From NCBI RefSeq assembly GCF_010993775.1, contig NZ_WOTO01000036.1, positions 1 to 64,000 of the forward strand: 64,000 bases of DNA. Direction: 5' to 3'. Made by a program: the position numbers and the translations under genes. Source of the stretch: Fodinicola feengrottensis (GTDB taxonomy: Bacteria > Actinomycetota > Actinomycetes > Mycobacteriales > HKI-0501). Shown piece after piece: positions 1 to 7,401 of this stretch (positions within the stretch are counted from its first letter, which is position 1; each line of letters opens with the position of its first letter). The notes below the pieces were generated by a model. The model was not told where the DNA came from, made no database searches, and was given only the letters and a program-made list of their open reading frames with translations.

Positions 1-764
1 AGCTCCACAAGCGCTGCCCTCGGGCGGCGAGCAGTGGGCGCTTTCAACGCCTTTAACACTGGGCTTTTCCTTGATCCGGGCGGCATCGCGGTCATGGTGA
101 ACACGTTGACGTGCTCGATCCAGTCGGGTCGGATCTGGATCTGCACCCGCCCACCGGCCGCCGTGGACAGCACCGATAGCGCGAGCGAGCCGGGCAGGTC
201 GACCGGGACCTGGAAGAAGTCCGCGACCGCGGTGACATACTCCCCGAGCCAGTCCGGCAGCGCCTCGGTCGGGAACACCGGCAGAGCCTGCTTTTCCGGC
301 AGTGGCAACGGTTCCGGCCACGCGCCGGTCGGCGCATCGGCGAGCAGTTCGCGGCCGGTGGCCAGCAGGTCGTCTGTGTCCCGACCAGACGTTGCGGCGT
401 CGGTTATGCGGGTGCCGAGCGCGATCATCGCCCGGCGCCGGGTGTGATCGGTCAGGATCTTCGCGTAGTAGCCCGCTTGCGCCGGCACTACGGCACTCCG
501 GTGGATGCCATGAATGGCCCCGATACCGCCGGCGCGGTCCAGTTCGCCGGCCGAAACCAGGTGGTTGACCAGGGCGACCGGTTCGGTGGGCTGGCCGGCG
601 GTGTGCAACTGCGTGAGCGCGGACCAGATCACCGCGTGCGACGGCCGGTAGAAATCCTCGCCTGTCAGCTCGGTCAACTCGTCCAGCACGGCGCCACTGA
701 GCATCACCGCACCCAGGACCTTCTCCTCAGCGTCGGCGTCGTGCGGCGGCATCTGCTCAGCCAC
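1..764 (-). CDS. DnaB N-terminal domain / DUF3987 protein (3' end cut by window)
   Basis: The frame is open from a GTG at 764, preceded by a GGGGGAGAG ribosome site, to the window edge, giving about 254 residues. The first 110 or so resemble the N-terminal helical domain of DnaB helicases (start VAEQMPPHDADAEEKVLGA). The end of the visible part begins a DUF3987 domain, with a P-loop-like PPGSRKSP stretch about 20 residues before the edge. Such proteins are common in actinomycete mobile elements and probably act in element replication. It is the last visible gene of the minus-strand AICE operon. The C-terminal ATPase part is missing only because the window ends. Confidence 0.75.
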   Translation of the reverse strand, partial: MAEQMPPHDADAEEKVLGAVMLSGAVLDELTELTGEDFYRPSHAVIWSALTQLHTAGQPTEPVALVNHLVSAGELDRAGGIGAIHGIHRSAVVPAQAGYYAKILTDHTRRRAMIALGTRITDAATSGRDTDDLLATGRELLADAPTGAWPEPLPLPEKQALPVFPTEALPDWLGEYVTAVADFFQVPVDLPGSLALSVLSTAAGGRVQIQIRPDWIEHVNVFTMTAMPPGSRKSPVLKALKAPTARRPRAALVE

Positions 765-855
765 GTCGCTCTCCCCCACCCTTTCTCGCGCCCATGATCA
801 TGCTCGCTCGCCGGCCGTACGCCGCCGTTTCCTTGAGGCGGCAAGGAAACCGGGT

Positions 856-1285
856 TCAAGCCGCCGCTGACGGCCGTAGTCGACCGCCCTCGGGCAGCGG
901 CGGCAGCGGCGGCACCGTGCCGGCTGGCGCGAGCAGGTGCGCCGGGACACCGGACGCGTCCGCGACCCGCTGGCGCTGGTTGGTATCGGCGAGGTCGACC
1001 ACGGGCTGGGCGTTGCAATGGCCGCACTGCTGCGATCCGTACGGCAGCCCGACGTACAGGTGCGCCGGGCAGAAAAAACCGGCCACACCCCCGATTACTG
1101 CCCGGGTAGTCACCACACAGGTGGAACAGGCCGCGGTGAATCGGGATACTGCACGCCGGTTCGGCGCAGACACTGACCACCTCAAAACCCGCCAGGCGCC
1201 CGTCAGGCATCTGGAATCGCGGCCGGTCCCACCGGCAAAACTCGCACACCTGGTCGGTGTCGGTCGGAGCGTTGTCGTTGCACAT
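856..1285 (-). CDS. Cys-rich zinc-ribbon-like protein, one frameshift
   Basis: Start ATG at 1285 follows a GAGGAGAAA ribosome site. The protein begins MCNDNAPTDTDQVCEFC and has CxxC, HLCG, CGRFFC and CGHC pairs, which suggests a zinc-binding fold. The frame breaks at an A6 run (1073-1078 on the plus strand); five bases instead of six join it to a downstream frame encoding CPAHLYVGLPYGSQQCGHC and a proline-rich tail ending at 856. I take the break as a likely sequence error. Family and function are unknown; the setting is the AICE operon. Confidence 0.6.
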
Positions 1286-1350
1286 ATCGAATTTCTCCTC
1301 TTTCGGGCGGCGATCACTTGCGGGTAGAGGTGGCTGTTCCGACTCTTTTC

Positions 1351-1815
1351 CTATCCAGCTTGAAAAGATGACCAAAGTGCGGTCGGGAAGTAGTCCGCCT
1401 GGGTGGGATCCGCTAGCCGTTCGTCGGGACCTGACAAGTCGAACCAGCTCCCGAAGTCATCGACCAAGCGGCAACGCGTGCACTCGGCGTTGAACGTCGA
1501 GTGGTCACGGCACAGTGTGAGTTCCCGGACGTACGTGTAGCGGAAGTCGTGCGCGTCGGGAACGTCGTCGTCGCTGAGTCCCAATGCAACGGCCCGGTCG
1601 TGCATTGCTGCCGTGATCTCAGCCATGGTCGGTGGGCCCAGGATGATGAGGTGGTCGCCATCCTCTCCGAGATCGAGGTACTTCAGTCCGTTTTTGGTGG
1701 TAGAAGCGCCCTTGACCACGTTGGTGGGATAGATCGAGGTGGGTTCGACTTCGTCCGGTAGCGCGGTTTCCGATACAGCGGTGGAAAACTCGGAAGCGAT
1801 GATGGTTTTCGACAT
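1351..1815 (-). CDS. Hypothetical protein with CxxH...CxxC knuckle
   Basis: About 154 residues. The second ATG (1815) is preferred because GGAAATGAG lies about 10 bases upstream; the alternative ATG is at 1830. No family is recognised. The C-terminal half carries LCRDHSTFNAECTRCRL, a C-x2-H-x6-C-x2-C pattern compatible with a small zinc site. It lies between the adenine methyltransferase and the zinc-ribbon gene in the same orientation, so it is probably co-transcribed with the AICE operon. Confidence 0.6.
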   Translation of the reverse strand: MSKTIIASEFSTAVSETALPDEVEPTSIYPTNVVKGASTTKNGLKYLDLGEDGDHLIILGPPTMAEITAAMHDRAVALGLSDDDVPDAHDFRYTYVRELTLCRDHSTFNAECTRCRLVDDFGSWFDLSGPDERLADPTQADYFPTALWSSFQAG

Positions 1816-1845
1816 CAGTGTTGATCTCATTTCCGGTTGTATGAG

Positions 1846-2694
1846 TTAGGCGATCTGGTCGAACAGGCTGGCGAGCTGGTTACCAAACAGGCTCGGTGTG
1901 CTGATCTGACGGTTGCTCCACAGCACTTCGGTGCGGCGGCCGCCGGCGCCGCCTTGCGCGGTGACAGCGTGGAATTCGACGCGGTCCCAGCCCGCGTACA
2001 GCTGGTCGTAGAGCGGCGATGGGTAGCCGGACAGGACGACGCAGGCCCGGGCCGTGGTCAGAAGGGCAGCCAGCTCGCGGTGCGAGGCGTCACTAGTCAT
2101 CTCGTGCCGGTACTTCACGCTGTTGCGCGCCGATCCGAGGTACGGCGGATCCGCATAGATCAGCACGTCCTTGTGAGCGCCGTACGCCTCGATGATCTCC
2201 AGAGCCGGCCGGCACTCCAGGCTGACGGCATGAAGCCGCTCGGCGACCGCGGCCATTCGCTCGACGTAGCCGGTGAGGTAGCCCGGCATCGAGGTGCCCG
2301 ATCCGGCCGGATCGAGGTAGAGACGCCAGCCGGTGCGCGTGAAGCCACCGGTCCACCCTTGCGACAGCAACACCCAGATCCGCCGCGCCCGCTCGATTTC
2401 CTCGTCAGCACTGTTGAGGTCGTACGCCGCCTGGTGCTCGGCGCGGCCATGCGGTGTGAGTGCACAGGCACGAACAAGCTCGGCGGTGCGGTCACGCAGG
2501 ACCCGCCAGAACAGCATCAGGTCGCCGTCGAGATCGTTGACCGTCTCCATCGCCGCCGGCCGCTTGGCCAACAGGACCGCCAGCGAGCCCGCGAACGGCT
2601 CGACGTAGTGCTGATGCGCCGGCATCCGCTCAGCGATCCTTGCGGCAATCCGGGTCTTCCCGCCGTAATACGCGAACGGTGGCTTGACGTTCAC
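1846..2694 (-). CDS. D12-class DNA N6-adenine methyltransferase (Dam-like)
   Basis: A 282-residue protein, normal for the family. YYGGK at residues 9-13 is the AdoMet-binding motif I and DPPY at 182-185 the catalytic motif IV of D12-class adenine methyltransferases; VEPFAGS (31-37) also fits. It should methylate adenine in a short DNA site using S-adenosylmethionine. The GTG start overlaps the stop of the preceding 24-codon relic (GTGA). No restriction endonuclease is seen nearby, so a solitary, protective or regulatory methylase of the element is more likely than a restriction-modification pair. Confidence 0.88.
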   Translation of the reverse strand: MNVKPPFAYYGGKTRIAARIAERMPAHQHYVEPFAGSLAVLLAKRPAAMETVNDLDGDLMLFWRVLRDRTAELVRACALTPHGRAEHQAAYDLNSADEEIERARRIWVLLSQGWTGGFTRTGWRLYLDPAGSGTSMPGYLTGYVERMAAVAERLHAVSLECRPALEIIEAYGAHKDVLIYADPPYLGSARNSVKYRHEMTSDASHRELAALLTTARACVVLSGYPSPLYDQLYAGWDRVEFHAVTAQGGAGGRRTEVLWSNRQISTPSLFGNQLASLFDQIA

Positions 2695-2765
2695 CGCGCC
2701 ACCTCTTCAGCCACGCCGGAGCTGGATCCGCCGGCCCCGCAGAACAGGTCGGTGAGCCTCAGCAC
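2691..2765 (-). pseudogene. N-terminal relic of a DNA cytosine-5 methyltransferase
   Basis: A 24-codon frame starts at GTG 2765, overlapping the stop of the clamp-like gene, and reads VLRLTDLFCGAGGSSSG before running into VAEEVAR and a stop that overlaps the next start. TDLFCGAGGSSSG is motif I, the AdoMet loop, normally found at the very start of 5-methylcytosine methyltransferases. All later motifs, including the catalytic PC, are absent. It looks like a deletion that left only the first exon-sized piece while keeping both translational couplings. Confidence 0.7.
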
Positions 2766-3478
2766 GAGCCACCACCGAGGCCCGCGTTTGGTGCGGCAAC
2801 GGGCTGATTGATCGGTGGAAGAGTGAACGCGACCTGGTCGGGCACCCGTTCGCGACTGATCACGGCGATAGCCCCGACGAACCGACCAGCGCCCACGATC
2901 AACGGCATCGACCGGCTGGAGTCGTTGCTGTGACTGCCCGCCGCGCGGAGTTTGACCGGGCCGGTGAGCTTGTCGAACCTGGCCAGATATTCCGGCGAGA
3001 CGTACGCGTCGAGCAGCGTGCCGACCGCGGTAGTACGTGCCGCGCTTTTCTCCATGATTGCCCGGAAATTCGGGTACGTCGCGGGGCGGGCGTAGTTGAT
3101 CGGCGACCGGTAGCGTCCGGCGTTGACCTCCAGAATCCATTCGGTGCCGCGCCCGGCGTCCGGCGCGGTGTCGGGGTGAACGGCGTCGAGGGTGAGCTGG
3201 TGCACGTCGGGGTCGGCGGCCAGTCGGCGGATCAGGCGCAGGTCCAGGTGGGACAGCGTGAGTTGGTACGGCGCGCCGGTGGGTTGGCTGTCGCGGGCCG
3301 GTTGGAGGTGGTAGGCGCCCATCGTGAACCGGTCGGTGGCATAGAGCCACATGTCGGTGCCGGTGAACTGGACGAGCGCGTGCGTGAGGATGGGAAGGTC
3401 GTCCTGGTCGGGGCTCAGATGCGGAGTGATCACGCTAATCGCGTAGCGGAGCTGGGTGGCGTCGACAAGGAAGGGCAT
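2759..3478 (-). CDS. Sliding-clamp (DnaN)-like protein of the element
   Basis: About 239 residues from ATG 3478, with AGGAG 8 bases upstream. The pattern ILTHALVQF, then LYATDRFTMG, and near the C-terminus PLIVGAGRFVGAIAVIS recalls beta-clamp domains (DnaN has ATDxxR and a P-x-x-V/P-M C-terminal strand). It is shorter than chromosomal DnaN (about 370), so probably fewer domains or a divergent clamp. With SSB and the DnaB-N protein in the same operon it suggests an element-encoded replication accessory set. Similarity is by eye; an unrelated all-beta protein is possible. Confidence 0.5.
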   Translation of the reverse strand: MPFLVDATQLRYAISVITPHLSPDQDDLPILTHALVQFTGTDMWLYATDRFTMGAYHLQPARDSQPTGAPYQLTLSHLDLRLIRRLAADPDVHQLTLDAVHPDTAPDAGRGTEWILEVNAGRYRSPINYARPATYPNFRAIMEKSAARTTAVGTLLDAYVSPEYLARFDKLTGPVKLRAAGSHSNDSSRSMPLIVGAGRFVGAIAVISRERVPDQVAFTLPPINQPVAAPNAGLGGGSC

Positions 3479-3554
3479 GGTCAACGGGCTCCTGTCTGGC
3501 GGGGGTGAGAAGGTGGCGGTGATCAGCACGTCGATGACGTGGGCGGCGCGCTAG

Positions 3555-4112
3555 CTACCACTTGCGTAGGCCGGCGAACTTACGGCGGGCGCCGATGGCC
3601 TGCTTAAGCACTCGCTGTCTCAGCTTTGTCTGGCTCAGGCTGTTCACGCGGGTGAGTCCCAATTCGGCAGCGATCGCGAGCAGGCTCGTCCGGTTCAGGT
3701 GCTGGGCGTCCAGGAACGCGGCGCCCGCCTCCTCGGTGTCTGTCGCCCTCAGATGCGCGGCGATGGTCGCCGCGGCGGTGTCGGGCTCGCTCGCGGTGAT
3801 CGGTGGCGCGGTTTTGGAGTTCTCGTTGTCGTGTCGGTAGAACTCGGTTTTGGCTGCGTTGGGGGTGGTGTTGACGGCTTCTTCCATCGTTTGGTGGCGT
3901 CGGTTCAGGTTGTTCAGGGTGTGGTGGGCTACGTGGATGATGCTGTTGGTGGCCTCGAAAACGTCCATGAGGTTGCTCACCGTTTCGGTGTCCAGGTCGT
4001 TCGCGGACAGCGCTGCGGCCATGGTGTCGGCGGCGTTGGCGAATTCCAGTGCGGTGGTCGCGATGGCGTGTAGTACTGCGCGAGTTTCGGTGATATTTGG
4101 TGCGCAGCTCAT
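3555..4112 (-). CDS. Two-domain protein: element N-domain plus SAP-like C-domain
   Basis: 185 residues, ATG at 4112. Residues 1-95 are predicted helical and closely match the whole small protein at 9567-9863 (shared pieces include FEATN, MEEAVN and AAKT). The last 61 residues, from DTEEAGAA to GLRKW, match the C-terminus of the chromosomal protein at 48816-49522 in about 46 of 61 positions by hand alignment. The pattern LLAIAAELGLTRVNSLS resembles SAP/Rho-N-type helix-extended loops that bind DNA or RNA. Function unknown. It joins a conjugation-operon domain to one used beside a ParA/RAMA/HEPN locus. Confidence 0.65.
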   Translation of the reverse strand: MSCAPNITETRAVLHAIATTALEFANAADTMAAALSANDLDTETVSNLMDVFEATNSIIHVAHHTLNNLNRRHQTMEEAVNTTPNAAKTEFYRHDNENSKTAPPITASEPDTAAATIAAHLRATDTEEAGAAFLDAQHLNRTSLLAIAAELGLTRVNSLSQTKLRQRVLKQAIGARRKFAGLRKW

Positions 4113-4196
4113 GTGTTCACTCCTGGTTTTGTTGTGGGTGGAGGGAAGGTGTGCCGAATGGGGGCGTGGGCCGTGTACGGCCCACGCCGACGGGGG

Positions 4197-4562
4197 TTAG
4201 GGCTGGTGAGAGTTGGATTCGGTGGCGTGCTCGGCGGCGTCGGTGAAGTAGCGGCGATAGCGCAGCCAGCGGCGGAGTTCGCCGCTGCCAAGGGCCAGGA
4301 TCATCACGCCGAGGGCGACACCGCCGGTGATGATGGCGATCCGCAGGACCAGGTCGCGGGCGATGGGGCCGGGGCCGGTGGCGTAGTAGAGACCGAGCAG
4401 GGCCAGGGCGCCGATGACGACCATGCCGGTGATGTCTGAGACCGCGCTGGTGATTTTGGTCAGCACGTACTGGGTGCGGGTGACCTTCATGACCCGGACG
4501 AGCTGGACCTCATCGGTGTACGGGTCGGCGTTGTCGTCGGTGCCGATGGTTGGGGTGTTCAT
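4197..4562 (-). CDS. Small membrane protein, two predicted helices
   Basis: 121 residues from ATG 4562, preceded by AGGAG. The N-terminal 35 residues are polar. Two hydrophobic stretches follow at about residues 45-65 (MVVIGALALLGLYYA) and 74-94 (IAIITGGVALGVMILAL), then a basic segment RRWLRYRRYF. This fits an inner-membrane protein of the element, perhaps linked to transfer or entry exclusion, but no family is recognised. Confidence 0.6.
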   Translation of the reverse strand: MNTPTIGTDDNADPYTDEVQLVRVMKVTRTQYVLTKITSAVSDITGMVVIGALALLGLYYATGPGPIARDLVLRIAIITGGVALGVMILALGSGELRRWLRYRRYFTDAAEHATESNSHQP

Positions 4563-4619
4563 ATGTGCTCTCCTGAAAATGTCGTGGGAATTGGTGTGCG
4601 GGTGTGAAAAGTTGCGGGC

Positions 4620-5387
4620 TCAGGCGGCTGTCACCTGCCGGAATTGCAAGGGCGTGCCGGGACGGCGCTGGTCGCGGCGCCGGATGTTCGGCCGGTAGGT
4701 GACAACCGGCTCGTCGGCGTCGGTCGGTTGGTGGGTGACGGCGAGGTCCCGGTTTCGGGCTCGGTACATCGCATCGTCGGCGCGGGCGAGCAGGGCCTGC
4801 CAAGTGACGTATTGCGGGTCGGCGACGGCGATGCCGACGGTGATCCGTACGACGGGACCGCCGGCGGCCTGGGTGAGGCGGGTCAGGGCGGTGCGGCCCG
4901 CCCACGCCAGCCGGGTGGCCCACGCGTTCGGGTCCTGGTCGGTGGGTGCGGCGAGAATGGCCGCGAACTCGTCGCCGCCGATACGCGCGACCGTGCCGTA
5001 CGAGTTGAGCAGGTCCTCCAGGACGTGCGCGGTGGTGATCAGGGCGCGGTCGCCGGCGGCGTGGCCGTGGGTGTCGTTGATCTGCTTGAACGCTTCGATG
5101 TCGATCAGCAGGCACACCAACGGCCGGCCGAACATTGCTCGGCACGTTTGCGCTGTGTCCCGGGCCGCTGCGTCGAACGCGGCTCGATTTCCCAGTCCCG
5201 TCAACGGGTCGGTAAATGCCCGCTGATTCGCGTCGGTGACCTCGACGTGCAGATCTGCGATGGTGCGGGCTGTACGGGTCAGGTACCACCCGGTCGCAGC
5301 TGCCGCGGCGCTGCCGGCGGCGAGGCCGGCGACCGTCGCGAGAACGTCGCTGTGGAGCAGGGTGTGAGTTGTGCCCCGGATGTTCAT
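4620..5387 (-). CDS. GGDEF-domain protein (probable diguanylate cyclase)
   Basis: 255 residues; ATG 5387 follows AAAGGACAG. One membrane helix (about 13-36) and a short coil lead into a GGDEF domain starting DPLTGLGNRAAF, with RIGGDEFAAIL intact, so cyclic-di-GMP synthesis is plausible. No RxxD inhibitory site is visible five residues before GGDEF. A second-messenger enzyme inside an AICE operon, two genes from a PycTM-like membrane protein, is notable. It might tune host state or transfer; a non-canonical nucleotide product cannot be excluded from sequence. Confidence 0.8.
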   Translation of the reverse strand: MNIRGTTHTLLHSDVLATVAGLAAGSAAAAATGWYLTRTARTIADLHVEVTDANQRAFTDPLTGLGNRAAFDAAARDTAQTCRAMFGRPLVCLLIDIEAFKQINDTHGHAAGDRALITTAHVLEDLLNSYGTVARIGGDEFAAILAAPTDQDPNAWATRLAWAGRTALTRLTQAAGGPVVRITVGIAVADPQYVTWQALLARADDAMYRARNRDLAVTHQPTDADEPVVTYRPNIRRRDQRRPGTPLQFRQVTAA

Positions 5388-5432
5388 GATGGCTGTCCTT
5401 TCGTTGTCTCGTAGGCGGATCAGAAGGGCGGG

Positions 5433-5880
5433 TTAGAACGGCGGTTCGTTATCGACCGGTTCGCTGGTCCACGGGTCATCACCAGCCGCACCGCCACCGG
5501 TGGTGTGGGGGTTTGGTGCGGGTGACTTTTTTGGTGGTGGCGGTGGCGAATTTCAGGGACGGGCCGAGGTCGTCGACGGCGAGCCCGTAGGAGCTGCGTT
5601 TCTCACCGGTCGCGGTTTCCCAGTGCGACTGCTCCAACCGGCCGGAGACCACGACGCGGCTGCCGCGGGTGAGGGACGCGGCGATGTTCTCGGCGATCTC
5701 GCGCCAGGCTTTGCAGCGCATGAACAGCGGGTCGCCGTCGACCCAGTTGCCGGCCTTGTCACGGCGGCGTTTGTTGTGCGCGACGGTGAACACCGTCCAC
5801 GCGGTGCCGTTGGGGCTGAACCGCAGTTCGGGATCCTCGGTCAGATTTCCGACGATCACCATGGTGGGGTCGATGGACAT
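5433..5880 (-). CDS. ssb: Single-stranded DNA-binding protein, one frameshift near the end
   Basis: From ATG 5880 the protein starts MSIDPTMVIVGNLTEDPELR and contains the OB-fold features of SSB (FTVAHNKRRRDKAGNW, LTRGSRVVVSGRLE). The frame as given runs into PHHRWRCGW and stops at 5479. A C5 run (G5 at 5507-5511 on the plus strand) shortened by one base restores GGGAGDDPWTSEPVDNEPPF with stop at 5433; DNEPPF is the conserved acidic SSB tip. A sequence error is therefore likely. It would coat single-stranded DNA during element replication. Confidence 0.85.
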
Positions 5881-5909
5881 GCCGATCTTTTCCTTTCTCT
5901 GGAACGGAT

Positions 5910-6407
5910 TTAGAGGACCGTGGTGATGCCAGCGAGGGCAACGACAGCGACGGTGGCGATGAGCAGGTCGACACCCGCGCGGATGAGGCGGTATTTCGAC
6001 CGGGCAACGCCAGCGAGGTAGATCAGCTCCGCGGCGGCGTGTTCGTCCGCCTCCCGGGCGTACCGCTCGGCGATCCGGGGTAGGTCGATGGGATGGACGC
6101 CGGCGTACGGGTCCGTCAACTGCTCGACGGTGGCGCCGGCGTGGCCCAGGACTCCGCCGGTGCCGCCGAGCCGGGGCCGGATCGCGGCGGCCAACATTCC
6201 CGCGGCTGCAGCGGTGATGGCCCCGGCGACGGCGGTGAGCGTCGCGGCGGCCGTGGGTGGCTTCAAGGTGAGGATGGCCAGCAGGACGGTCAGGATGGTG
6301 CCGGCCAGGCCGAGCAGGGCGGCGGCTTTGCCGTCCGCGCGAGTCAACTCCGTACGGATGGTGGCCGTGTCGCCGGCTAGCTGCGCCCGGTGGTCGATGG
6401 ACTGCAC
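5910..6407 (-). CDS. PycTM-like (Pycsar effector-type) membrane protein
   Basis: 165 residues from GTG 6407, with AAGGA 8 bases upstream. An N-terminal amphipathic segment ends in DGKAAALLGLAGTILTVLLA, followed by hydrophobic stretches at about 28-48, 52-77 and 140-163; this matches the fold of Pycsar effector transmembrane (PycTM, DUF5706) proteins as I know them. Such proteins are also annotated as plasmid transfer membrane proteins in actinomycetes. No class III uridylate cyclase is adjacent; the nearest nucleotide-cyclase-fold protein is the GGDEF gene beyond ssb. Role in defence versus transfer is undecided. Confidence 0.55.
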   Translation of the reverse strand: MQSIDHRAQLAGDTATIRTELTRADGKAAALLGLAGTILTVLLAILTLKPPTAAATLTAVAGAITAAAAGMLAAAIRPRLGGTGGVLGHAGATVEQLTDPYAGVHPIDLPRIAERYAREADEHAAAELIYLAGVARSKYRLIRAGVDLLIATVAVVALAGITTVL

Positions 6408-6464
6408 GAGATGGTTCCTTTCGATGAGAACGCGGAAAGTCGGGGTGGGTGGTTGGTTGGGTGG

Positions 6465-6809
6465 TCAGGCGGCCCGGAGTGGGGCGTCGGTGGGCTGGTG
6501 GTCGCCCGGTGTGGCTGGGTAGGTCGGGTCGTAGGTGAGGACCTGGCCGACGAGGTCGAACTGCGGGTGGCCGGTGCCGCGGTACGGCGTGCAGGGGTGG
6601 TAGGCCAGTGCGGCGCCGGCCGGCCGGTCGGCGGTGTCGCCGAGCCGGACCGCGGCGCTCTGTTGGATGGTGAAGTCGTCCGCGAAATACCAGCGGGCAT
6701 CCAGTGGCCCGCCGGAGCAGACGACCAGGGGCTTCTGGATCGGCCACCGTGCAACGCACTGGACTGGAGCGCGGGTGGTCTTGCGGTGAATGGTTCTGGT
6801 GGTGGCCAC
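6465..6809 (-). CDS. Hypothetical AICE operon protein
   Basis: 114 residues. GTG 6809 is chosen because AAGGAG lies 9 bases upstream; the frame extends further without a better site. The N-terminus is basic (TIHRKTTRAP) and the middle reads PLVVCSGGPLDARWYFADDF. No domain recognised. It lies between a second hypothetical gene and the PycTM-like gene, all in one direction. Confidence 0.55.
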   Translation of the reverse strand: MATTRTIHRKTTRAPVQCVARWPIQKPLVVCSGGPLDARWYFADDFTIQQSAAVRLGDTADRPAGAALAYHPCTPYRGTGHPQFDLVGQVLTYDPTYPATPGDHQPTDAPLRAA

Positions 6810-6859
6810 GGTGGTGGTCTCCTTACTGGTCAGTCCGGTGACATGTGGGGGTGTGTGAC

Positions 6860-7303
6860 TCATGTCTGGGTGGGGCAGTTTTTGTTGCTCAGCAATGGGT
6901 GGCAGTCCCAGACCACGTCTTCGACGCTCTCGGTGACGGTCACTGTGGGAGCGGCCGGGTCGGGGATTTCCTTTGTCACTTCCCGGATCCCGACGACGCG
7001 TCGGGTGCAGACCTCGGCGCGGTCGGCGATGACCAGGACGTGGAGGCCGTGAAGGGCGCCTTTCAGGTCGAACGCGACACCGCGAACGACTTTGTGCACC
7101 GGGCCGGGTAGTGCCCGTGCGATGTCGGCGAGAACGTTCCGCTGATCGGTGTCTCCGGCGAGGATCCAGGTGAGATGTCCGCCGAACGCGCTGCGGCCGC
7201 TGTACGGGAGTGGCACTTCGGGGTGTTTGTCGAGCAGGTCGGCTAAAGCCCTCAAACCGGCCGTGTACTCGCTTCGCTGACTCAAGGAGCTGTTTTCTGG
7301 CAT
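6860..7303 (-). CDS. Hypothetical AICE operon protein
   Basis: About 147 residues from ATG 7303; a GTG four codons upstream (7315) is closer to the AAGGAAGG site and may be the true start. The sequence includes LRALADLLDKHPEVPLPYSG and a mixed alpha/beta pattern resembling small actinobacterial proteins of unknown function found in mobile elements. No catalytic motif seen. Confidence 0.55.
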   Translation of the reverse strand: MPENSSLSQRSEYTAGLRALADLLDKHPEVPLPYSGRSAFGGHLTWILAGDTDQRNVLADIARALPGPVHKVVRGVAFDLKGALHGLHVLVIADRAEVCTRRVVGIREVTKEIPDPAAPTVTVTESVEDVVWDCHPLLSNKNCPTQT

Positions 7304-7401
7304 GGCTTCGCTCACCCTTCCTTTCAAGGAATGTGTGCAATAGCGGGGAGAATGCGCGGTGCTGGCTCTGTTCCGAGATAGGGAAGACTCGTACCGCAGG
7401 G

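Noticed and set aside
1846..3478. A restriction-modification system built from the two methyltransferase genes
   Set aside because: One is a 24-codon relic and no endonuclease gene is nearby.
5433..5880. SSB lacking its acidic C-terminal tip
   Set aside because: The tip (DNEPPF) is encoded directly downstream in another frame after a C5 run, so loss is probably a sequence error.
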